This document shows positions 9,238 through 13,171 of a DNA stretch of 13,171 nt, in pieces. The position numbers and the translations under genes are program-made. Below the pieces are notes generated by a model that was not told the origin of the DNA, made no database searches, and worked only from the letters and a program-made list of their open reading frames with translations. Origin of the DNA: JANYCD01 sp043738385. GTDB taxonomy: Bacteria > Pseudomonadota > Gammaproteobacteria > Burkholderiales > Rhodocyclaceae. The stretch covers positions 1 to 13,171 of the forward strand of contig JAYUGL010000189.1 of assembly GCA_043738385.1 (NCBI GenBank), read 5' to 3'. Positions within the stretch are counted from its first letter, which is position 1, and each line of letters opens with the position of its first letter.

Positions 9238-9259
9238 CGTGGCTGCTTCGGTAGCCGCG
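9238..9259 (+). terminator. UUCG-tetraloop hairpin after lon
   Basis: CGTGGCTGC (9238-9246) pairs with GTAGCCGCG (9251-9259) through nine pairs, two of them G-U, closed by the very stable C(TTCG)G tetraloop. It is followed by ATATTTCTC, a moderate T-rich tract. The most likely role is as lon terminator just ahead of tRNA-Val. It could alternatively sit in the 5' leader of the tRNA precursor if the TAAAAT box directly before it is used. Confidence 0.5.
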
Positions 9260-9273
9260 ATATTTCTCGGCAC

Positions 9274-9349
9274 GGGTGCTTAGCTCAGTTGGTAGAGCGT
9301 CGCCTTTACACGGCGAATGTCGGCGGTTCGAGCCCGTCAGCACCCACCA
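9274..9349 (+). tRNA. tRNA-Val (anticodon UAC)
   Basis: A 76-nucleotide tRNA with CCA encoded. The acceptor GGGTGCT pairs with AGCACCC. The D arm is GCTC-AGTTGGTA-GAGC. The anticodon stem TCGCC/GGCGA encloses TTTACAC, giving anticodon TAC. The T arm GGCGG-TTCGAGC-CCGTC contains one G-U pair. Discriminator A precedes CCA. All stems are intact, so the gene should work although its 3' end appears to be the attachment site of an integrated element: bases from 9326 recur at 11126. Confidence 0.97.
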
Positions 9350-9353
9350 AGTA
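9326..9353 (+). repeat. attL-like repeat in the tRNA-Val 3' end
   Basis: Bases from GTTCGAGC of the T arm through CCACCAAGTA. The same sequence is found at 11126-11152 with one deleted A (GCACCC here, GCCCC there). Similarity stops abruptly on both sides of the pair. This copy keeps the tRNA whole. Confidence 0.75.
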
Positions 9354-9357
9354 CCAC

Positions 9358-9380
9358 TCCAAAGAAGTCCAAAGAAGTCC
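9358..9380 (+). repeat. Tandem 10-base repeat beside the left attachment site
   Basis: AAAGAAGTCC occurs at 9361-9370 and again at 9371-9380, with TCC in front, just inside the left att-like repeat. A 10-base period puts both copies on the same face of the helix, as expected for integrase arm-type or excisionase sites. The binding role is inferred. Confidence 0.4.
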
Positions 9381-9400
9381 AGAAAACCCGCACAACGCTA

Positions 9401-9531
9401 GGGTGTGTTGACAATCAAGCGAGCCCAATGACGGCAGCAGCGAGAGCGACGAAGGAAGCGAATCTTTCCGCGAGTTTGTCGTAGCGTGTTGCGATACGGC
9501 GGAATTGTTTGATCCGACAGAAGAAGCGTTA
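9401..9531 (-). pseudogene. IS5-family transposase, C-terminal remnant with IS end
   Basis: On the minus strand bases 9528-9415 encode 37 residues beginning RFFCRIKQFRRIATRYDKLA and ending AAAVIGLA before a stop. The FFCRIKQFRRIATRYDK block is the typical C-terminus of IS5-family DDE transposases. In an intact gene the DDE core would lie upstream, but a stop (TAA, 9529-9531) and unrelated sequence follow, so the breakpoint is near 9529. GGGTGTGTTGACAATC (9401-9416), overlapping the transposase stop codon, is probably the terminal repeat. The opposite IS end and over 80 percent of the gene are missing. It cannot transpose by itself. Confidence 0.8.
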
Positions 9532-9555
9532 CACCAAATTGCGGTTCTTGAAGAG

Positions 9556-9840
9556 ATGCTTATCGTAAGAGCGCTGGATCAAGCGGTTGCTCTTTGGTGG
9601 AATAACAGCCTCAATGCCATCGGATATTTGCGCTTAGCGCAAATCATCGGCAACCCCAAGGCCGACCTTCCTGTACCGGCGATAATTCCAGTCAGCAAGT
9701 CGACTTGGTGGGCCGGTATTAAAACTGGACGCTTCCCTCAACCGGTGCGAACACTTGGCGGGCGTATTACAGCGTGGCGAGTAGAGGACATTCGAGCCCT
9801 AATTAATAGTGCTGCCGGTATTGTCTCCTTTGATCAGTGA
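9556..9840 (+). CDS. AlpA-like DNA-binding protein (phage-type regulator or excisionase)
   Basis: The frame from the first ATG encodes 94 residues. A longer frame from TTG at 9505 gives 111, but its first codons lie inside the IS remnant. The core has YLRLAQIIG followed by IIPVSKSTWWAGIKTGRFP and a C-terminal ITAWRVEDIRALI. This is the AlpA/MerR-like winged-helix signature: recognition helix SKSTWW, wing around GRFPQPV, then the AWR-x-EDI helix. AlpA proteins of P4-like elements control integrase expression and help excision. It is the only mobility-related gene left whole. Its stop overlaps the end of the convergent lipoprotein gene by 7 bases. No good Shine-Dalgarno precedes the ATG (GAAGAG lies too close), so the original N-terminus may have been lost to the IS event. 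Confidence 0.75.
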   Translation: MLIVRALDQAVALWWNNSLNAIGYLRLAQIIGNPKADLPVPAIIPVSKSTWWAGIKTGRFPQPVRTLGGRITAWRVEDIRALINSAAGIVSFDQ

Positions 9841-10325
9841 GCGTTAACGGCTTGCAAGTCCGAAGTCGCCGGCATTGCGGTATCTCGCTTTCCGGCCGCT
9901 TGGCTGTCCGCAGTTGGGGCGGCTCGAACAGCCTGCTCAATATTCTTGAGAACAACGGTCACTGCATTTGGGTAGTCAAATCCAGCACCGTTATTTCTAT
10001 CAACGATATAACCAATGCCACCACCTATAAGAATATTTCCCCAAACCGAGCCATTTGCCTTAGAAACCGCGGTTTCATGCCCCTTGCCTGCTCCATCCTT
10101 CTTACATTCAACTGCAAGGTCAGCCGTACTTTTCTTCAAAACCACGTTTCCTGGAGTTGTGACAAACCATTTACCTACATCGTTTGTTAACGTGCAACCA
10201 GCACCGGCAATTTCAGTGTTGTCGTTCTGAATTGTTTGAACGGATATAGATTGTGTCGTCGATCCGGTGACCGTAGCACAACCGACAACAGATAAACCCG
10301 CAGCCAAAATTAGCACGTTCTTCAT
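9834..10325 (-). CDS. Putative outer-membrane lipoprotein, uncharacterised
   Basis: A 163-residue protein with a lipoprotein signal: short basic start, hydrophobic core LILAAGLS and lipobox VVGC with Cys16 as the lipidated residue. Ala at +2 favours outer-membrane sorting. After ATVTGSTTQSI, two further cysteines (44 and 74) flank a TNDVGKWFVTTPGNV segment and could form a disulfide. A Gly-rich stretch GNILIGGGIGYIVDRNNGAG (97-116) precedes the final strand. I recognise this layout from small uncharacterised lipoproteins of proteobacteria and prophages, but not a function. GGGAAG before the ATG is a plausible ribosome site. It lies 65 bases downstream of the DUF2846-like gene and is probably cotranscribed. 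A+T-rich compared with lon. Confidence 0.8.
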   Translation of the reverse strand: MKNVLILAAGLSVVGCATVTGSTTQSISVQTIQNDNTEIAGAGCTLTNDVGKWFVTTPGNVVLKKSTADLAVECKKDGAGKGHETAVSKANGSVWGNILIGGGIGYIVDRNNGAGFDYPNAVTVVLKNIEQAVRAAPTADSQAAGKRDTAMPATSDLQAVNAH

Positions 10326-10382
10326 GCGTCATCTTCCCGGTTGATTGCCCAAGTTGGAGGTAACTACAAAAAGTAGAGCCGG

Positions 10383-10394
10383 CTAACGCGTTAG
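10383..10394. repeat. Perfect 12-base palindrome at the lipoprotein gene junction
   Basis: CTAACGCGTTAG is its own reverse complement and includes the stop codon of the upstream lipoprotein gene (minus strand). It could be a protein-binding site; with no loop it is a poor RNA hairpin. It may also be chance. Confidence 0.25.
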
Positions 10395-10828
10395 TTGCTT
10401 TGTGCAAGCTTTGATTCGTTTACGCCTTTTTTACCTTCTTCCTCAGACGCCAAGTGAAGCTTGGTTCTTGCATATAGCAGCCCCATCTTGACCTCTTGCC
10501 AGACGTAATAAACTTGACCTGCTTCAGCATTGATATCAAGCCGGTCTGTGTTTTCAGACATGGAAGTTATCACATGGTCGCCTGGCTCAACTTCGGTATA
10601 TAGATACGTCTTTGCGGCAGTTTGTCCGAGTGGTTTGCCATCAACTGAAACGTCCATGCGGATTGCTGCACCCATAGTTTCGTTTCGATATACAAAGATT
10701 GATGCCACTCCAGGCTTACTTGCAAATGACTTCAAATCGTTGTCCCGTCCGGAGTCTCCCATAGGTACCGAGGCACAACCAGCGAGCAAAAACAACAAAA
10801 ACGTAGCCAGTGCAAATTTTCGCAACAT
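10391..10828 (-). CDS. DUF2846-type lipoprotein
   Basis: A 145-residue protein with signal peptide MLRKFALATFLLFLLAGC; Cys18 in the lipobox LAGC is the expected lipidation site and Ala at +2 fits outer-membrane delivery. The mature part has VASIFVYRNETMGAAIRMDV (41-60), VDGKPLGQTAAKTYLYTEV and EPGDHVITSMSENTD, then a YYVWQEVKMG strand (107-116). This is the DUF2846 pattern of a small beta-rich domain with a PEGA-like fold. Function is unknown for the family. GGGGGA before the ATG is a good ribosome site and a promoter candidate lies upstream. It heads a two-gene lipoprotein unit inside the tRNA-Val island. Confidence 0.82.
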   Translation of the reverse strand: MLRKFALATFLLFLLAGCASVPMGDSGRDNDLKSFASKPGVASIFVYRNETMGAAIRMDVSVDGKPLGQTAAKTYLYTEVEPGDHVITSMSENTDRLDINAEAGQVYYVWQEVKMGLLYARTKLHLASEEEGKKGVNESKLAQSN

Positions 10829-10874
10829 GATTTCCCCCTTTTTGAAAAAAAAGCTATTAATGATTATTTTTTCA

Positions 10875-10903
10875 AATATACCGCAAAAATTGCATTTTGG
10901 TAA
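10875..10903 (-). promoter_or_regulatory. Predicted promoter of the lipoprotein unit
   Basis: On the minus strand TTACCA (10903-10898) and TATATT (10880-10875) are separated by exactly 17 bases. They match the sigma-70 consensus at 4 of 6 and 5 of 6 positions. Transcription would begin near 10868, giving a leader of about 40 bases with a GGGGGA ribosome site before the ATG at 10828. The surroundings are strongly A+T-rich. Confidence 0.5.
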
Positions 10904-11052
10904 CTAGTCCGACGATAATTATTGTTCACTTCACCCTCTGCATTGGAACGGCCTAGGGTTATAGGATGTTATAGGACGGCTACAGTGCACAGGCCGTCTC
11001 AAACTGAATTCATGACAAAGCAAGGGAGCAGAAGGAAGGTAGGGGACGTTTG

Positions 11053-11074
11053 TGTCGGTAACTTTGTCGGTAAC
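11053..11074 (+). repeat. Tandem TGTCGGTAAC repeat near the right attachment site
   Basis: TGTCGGTAAC occurs at 11053-11062 and 11065-11074, a 12-base period, 52 bases before the right att-like copy. Placement suggests arm-type integrase sites or the edge of a lost integrase region; this is inferred. Confidence 0.4.
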
Positions 11075-11075
11075 T

Positions 11076-11107
11076 CAAAATCTGGCACCCTGCATTTCCA
11101 GATTTTG
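11076..11107. repeat. Perfect 10-base inverted repeat next to the right att copy
   Basis: CAAAATCTGG (11076-11085) and CCAGATTTTG (11098-11107) are exact reverse complements around a 12-base spacer. The A+T-rich arms make a moderate hairpin. On either strand the arm ends in a run of four T, so it could work as a weak bidirectional terminator, or be a recombination-protein site given that the att copy starts 19 bases later. Confidence 0.45.
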
Positions 11108-11125
11108 TGTGGTCTTTAGGGCAAT

Positions 11126-11152
11126 GTTCGAGCCCGTCAGCCCCACCAAGTA
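11126..11152 (+). repeat. attR-like copy of the tRNA-Val 3' end
   Basis: GTTCGAGCCCGTCAGC followed by CCCACCAAGTA repeats the tRNA-Val 3' end from 9326, minus one A in the acceptor strand. No D arm, anticodon arm or 5' acceptor precedes it, so it is not a second tRNA gene. Confidence 0.75.
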
Positions 11153-11345
11153 ACGTTCCCAAGATAAACGATGGTCTTAGGTTAGGCAACGCGCTTGTGT
11201 GGCGGCAATCGTTACGCTTAAATGTCCGGTTTCGGGAGTCGGCTTCGTCTGCTAGGGGTCGAGAAGCCCAAGTCAGGACAAGATCACTAGGCGGCACATA
11301 AGAGACGCAGGTCGCGATCCGCAATAATCCGGTAACCTGACCGCC

Positions 11346-12059
11346 ATGCTGCGTTTTCCCCTGCTTCGACGCCAACAAGTCTGGTTCCCGACACTCTGGG
11401 GCTGGTGTGCTCTCCTTGTGGTCGTAGTTGCGGCGTGTGTAATTGCCGGGCGATACATTCACATGTTCCTGGCTCAAAACGACCCGGTACCGCAGGCCCG
11501 AATCCTTGTGGTTGAGGGTTGGTTGACCGGCGCGGAACTTGATCAAGCGGTGGCCGCGTTCCGGATGGGCGGTTATGCGCGAGTGATCACTACCGGTGGG
11601 CCAACCGAGAGTTGGCTAAACTTCAACGGAAATTCTAACTACGCGGACTGGGCAGCGAGTTATCTCAAGACGCACGGGCTTGCGGACGCCGATGTCACTC
11701 CCATTCCTGCGCCAGCATCCGCTCAGGAACGAACGTTCTTGAGCGCGGTCAAGGTGCGCGACTGGGCCGTGACCCAGCGCCTGGCGCTCAACGCGTTTAA
11801 TGTGTTCTCTGCGGGCACACATGCCCGCCGGTCGCGCATTCTCTACAGGATGGCGTTTGGGCCCAATGTTGACGTGGGAATATTGTCGGCTCAACCGCAG
11901 GAGTACGACGAACACGCCTGGTGGCGGACGAGTGCTGGGGCCAAGTCCGTGATCACAGAGACGATTAGTCTGCTTTGGACGATATGCTTCTTTTATCCAG
12001 CGCCACCCCATTCCGAGGAGGAAATGTGGGGCGAGCAGCGCCATGCTGTGCGCCAATAG
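11346..12059 (+). CDS. YdcF/ElyC/SanA-like membrane-anchored protein
   Basis: A 237-residue protein with one N-terminal membrane helix (about residues 18-42), basic residues before it, and a periplasmic domain. Visible blocks are RILVVEGWL (52-60), VITTGGPTESW (80-90), APASAQERTFLSA (122-134), FSAGTHARRSRILYRMAFG (154-172) and WWRTSAGAKSVITE (192-205). The order GxL strand, TTGG, an Asp/Glu-rich active-site-like segment, then a THxRRS block matches the DUF218 (YdcF/ElyC/SanA) superfamily, linked to envelope homeostasis. The VEGWL and WWRTSAG motifs place it in an uncharacterised branch. No clear Shine-Dalgarno precedes the ATG. It lies just outside the island boundary. C-terminal residues after 216 are probably disordered. 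Confidence 0.7.
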   Translation: MLRFPLLRRQQVWFPTLWGWCALLVVVVAACVIAGRYIHMFLAQNDPVPQARILVVEGWLTGAELDQAVAAFRMGGYARVITTGGPTESWLNFNGNSNYADWAASYLKTHGLADADVTPIPAPASAQERTFLSAVKVRDWAVTQRLALNAFNVFSAGTHARRSRILYRMAFGPNVDVGILSAQPQEYDEHAWWRTSAGAKSVITETISLLWTICFFYPAPPHSEEEMWGEQRHAVRQ

Positions 12060-12075
12060 AAGGTCAAGTATTTAC

Positions 12076-12136
12076 TGCCTCGCGATTGTCGAGATGGCGA
12101 AAGCAAAAGCGGCGGAATTTTCTCGATAGCGAGGCA
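12076..12136. repeat. Two-tier imperfect palindrome after the YdcF-like gene
   Basis: TGCCTCGC (12076-12083) pairs exactly with GCGAGGCA (12129-12136), and inside it TCGAGA (12089-12094) pairs with TCTCGA (12121-12126), leaving a 26-base loop. A T6 run follows 14 bases later, too far for a classical terminator. It may be a transcript 3' structure. Confidence 0.4.
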
Positions 12137-12402
12137 TGATCTCCCCACTATTTTTTGTCTTCCAGCTATTGATGATGCCATCATTGATGACAGCATGAAA
12201 CCGCGATTTGTCATGTTTTATGAAACTCCCAATAAGCGGCATTATGTTGAGAATTATTTTTCATGCTGAGTGCTAAGTCGAATAAAGTCTAGATAATCCG
12301 CATAGTGCAAGGCTCCGCGGGGGTTTTGTTTTCTTTCGCAACAACAAAGTGGGGTCTGATCGCGATAGACGAAAGCAAGGGAACGTCCTAAACTGTCTTC
12401 AT

Positions 12403-12416
12403 AGGAGGGGTTCCCC
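12403..12416 (+). promoter_or_regulatory. Strong ribosome binding site of the CBS gene, self-complementary
   Basis: AGGAGG at 12403-12408 stands 8 bases before the ATG and fixes the start. It overlaps GGGGTTCCCC (12407-12416), a perfect palindrome ending right at the start codon. Confidence 0.6.
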
Positions 12417-12857
12417 ATGAAGACCGTAGCCCAGATTCTCAAAGCCAAACCCACGCAGGATATTTTTAGCGCCTCGCCGAAGATGACGGTGTTCGACGCC
12501 ATCAAGTTGATGAGTGAAAAAAATATCGGCGCGTTGCTGGTGACTGACGGCGACAAGATCGTCGGCATCTTCACCGAGCGCGACTATGCCCGCAAGATCG
12601 CGCTCAAGGGGCATTCATCGAGGAGCACACCGGTCGGCGACATCATGACTTCCCATGTGATGTACGTGCGACCCAGCCAGACCAATGAAGAGTGCATGGC
12701 GTTGATGACGGATAACCGTATACGACACCTGCCGGTGCTGGATCAGGGAAGATTGATCGGCATTCTTTCCATCGGCGATCTGGTGAAGGATGTGATCTGC
12801 GAGCAGAAATTCATCATCGACCAGCTGGAACATTACATCTCGGGCAGCCGGTATTAG
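12417..12857 (+). CDS. Two-CBS-domain protein
   Basis: A 146-residue cytosolic protein made almost wholly of a tandem CBS pair. Domain 1 spans about residues 10-64 with AIKLMSEKNIGALLVTDGDK and GIFTERDYARK. Domain 2 spans about 77-127 with MTDNRIRHLPVLD and GRLIGILSIGDLVK. The G-hydrophobic-hydrophobic-(T/S)-x-x-D ends of each domain (GIFTERD, GILSIGD) are the usual adenosine-nucleotide contacts, so it probably senses AMP, ATP or a related ligand. Stand-alone proteins like this are frequent in proteobacteria, and the regulated partner is generally unknown. It has a strong ribosome site and converges with the Rap1a/Tai-like gene 34 bases downstream. Confidence 0.9.
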   Translation: MKTVAQILKAKPTQDIFSASPKMTVFDAIKLMSEKNIGALLVTDGDKIVGIFTERDYARKIALKGHSSRSTPVGDIMTSHVMYVRPSQTNEECMALMTDNRIRHLPVLDQGRLIGILSIGDLVKDVICEQKFIIDQLEHYISGSRY

Positions 12858-12868
12858 TGCCAGCAGTT

Positions 12869-12891
12869 GGGTCCGTGGCATTAACGGTCCC
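12869..12891. terminator. Hairpin between convergent genes
   Basis: GGG-T-CCGT (12869-12876) pairs with ACGG-T-CCC (12884-12891) with one T-T mismatch and a 7-base loop. It fills the gap between the CBS gene and the convergent Rap1a/Tai-like gene, so it could serve both strands. No T-run is present. Confidence 0.4.
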
Positions 12892-13171
12892 TAAGGCTTC
12901 GGGCAGAGATAGGCTTTCGCCAGTCCGGCCACGATATTGGAAGCAGCATCAAACTCGCGTCGATCCGGGTGGTCGTAGAGATATTGCTTTGCGACCTCAA
13001 ATATTTTCTGTCGCGTCACTCCTTCCGGCAGGCAATACGGGGTGATCACCAGCGACACGTTCTTGCGCTTCTGCGCATCGAGAAAAACCGTAAATGCCAC
13101 CTCGAAGCCGTCAATCGCTCCGACGATGTAGGAAAAACATTCGGCCTCAGACCGGTCGCAGATTTCCTTCA
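12891..13171 (-). CDS. Rap1a/Tai-domain protein, C-terminal part
   Basis: The open frame runs to the right edge without a start, so the N-terminus, probably with a signal peptide, lies outside. The visible 92 residues begin KEICDRSEAECFSYIVGAID and contain YCLPEGVTRQKIFEVAKQYL, then a DHPDRREFDAASNIVAGLAKAYLCP end. The CxxYIxGxxDG, FC/YCLPEGVT, LxxHP and C-terminal Cys pattern is that of the Rap1a/Tai family, named for immunity proteins that neutralise type VI secretion amidase effectors. Many members are orphans with no effector nearby. The domain call is good, but an immunity role here is not shown. An internal GTG at 13098-13100 would give a 69-residue protein but would cut the domain. Confidence 0.75.
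   Translation of the reverse strand, partial: KEICDRSEAECFSYIVGAIDGFEVAFTVFLDAQKRKNVSLVITPYCLPEGVTRQKIFEVAKQYLYDHPDRREFDAASNIVAGLAKAYLCPKP

Larger units (their letters stand above)
9326..11152. mobile_element. Decayed mini-island integrated at the 3' end of tRNA-Val
   Basis: The segment is bounded by a 28-base sequence covering the tRNA-Val T arm to just past CCA (9326-9353) and a 27-base copy (11126-11152) lacking one A. Such a direct repeat of a tRNA 3' end is the hallmark of tyrosine-integrase insertion. Inside are short tandem repeats near both ends, an IS5-type transposase remnant, an AlpA-like gene and two lipoprotein genes. The DNA is visibly more A+T-rich than the tig-lon block. No integrase gene is present. 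The IS remnant sits where an integrase next to the tRNA would be expected, so IS insertion followed by deletion may have removed it. Boundaries are inferred from the repeats. Confidence 0.7.
10829..11345. other. 517-base gene-free stretch with the right island boundary
   Basis: No convincing gene is seen. It holds, from left to right: an A+T-rich promoter region for the leftward lipoprotein unit; tandem TTATAGGA copies at 10960-10967 and 10970-10977; a 6-base inverted repeat GACGGC/GCCGTC (10975-10980 and 10993-10998); a tandem TGTCGGTAAC repeat; a perfect 10-base inverted repeat; the right att-like copy; and about 190 bases of flank with a loose GGCTTC/GAAGCC pair (11241-11246 and 11263-11268). 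Short open frames here have no recognisable motif. Confidence 0.6.
12060..12416. other. 357-base gap between the YdcF-like and CBS genes
   Basis: No strong gene. An imperfect palindrome starts 16 bases after the YdcF-like stop, and a T6 run lies at 12151-12156. A 56-codon minus-strand frame (ATG at 12242, stop at 12072) has no ribosome site and no recognised motif. ATGATGCCATCAT is a small inverted repeat near 12174. I see no sure promoter for the CBS gene. Confidence 0.5.

Noticed and set aside
8108..9343. A 411-codon open frame antisense to the end of lon
   Set aside because: It lies wholly opposite a clear lon gene and tRNA-Val, has low-complexity His/Gly/Arg-rich composition and no motif. 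It is a by-product of G+C-rich lon codons.
9358..9380. CRISPR-like repeats
   Set aside because: Only two directly adjacent 10-base units without spacers, and no cas genes in the window.
11126..11152. A second tRNA-Val gene
   Set aside because: Only the T arm and 3' acceptor are present, with one base deleted; no D or anticodon arm precedes it.
11010..11546. A 178-codon minus-strand frame across the right att copy
   Set aside because: It spans repeats, the att copy and the antisense of the YdcF-like gene, with no motif or ribosome site.

Overview
This window looks like chromosomal DNA of a betaproteobacterium. The evidence is the gene order tRNA-Leu, tig, clpP, clpX, lon, tRNA-Val, protein sequences typical of that class, the three-gene hopanoid operon hpnC-hpnD-hpnE, and fairly G+C-rich coding sequence. 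A Nitrosomonadales or Rhodocyclales relative fits best, but I cannot name a genus.

Left part (1-3270, minus strand): the first bases hold the start of an acyltransferase-3-type membrane protein that runs off the window. Next comes a tightly packed operon, hpnC-hpnD-hpnE, transcribed leftwards. Its products turn farnesyl diphosphate into squalene by the bacterial three-enzyme route that normally feeds hopanoid synthesis. No squalene-hopene cyclase is visible here.

Central part (3271-9349, plus strand): tRNA-Leu(UAG), trigger factor, ClpP, ClpX and Lon, then tRNA-Val(UAC). This is the protein-folding and ATP-dependent proteolysis cluster. All four proteins are full length with their catalytic residues present. 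A good match to a sigma-32 heat-shock promoter lies in the clpX-lon gap and overlaps the foot of a strong hairpin.

Accessory part (9326-11152): the last 28 bases of tRNA-Val recur 1800 bases downstream with a single-base deletion, as expected for attachment sites of an element integrated at a tRNA 3' end. The enclosed segment is more A+T-rich than its surroundings. It holds short end-proximal repeats, the 3' end of an IS5-type transposase, an AlpA-like regulator or excisionase, and two outer-membrane lipoprotein genes. No integrase remains, so this is best read as a decayed mini-island, the most unusual feature of the window.

Right part (11153-13171): a YdcF/ElyC-like membrane-anchored protein, a 357-base gap with an imperfect palindrome, a two-CBS-domain protein, and, convergent with it and cut by the window edge, a protein with a Rap1a/Tai-like domain.
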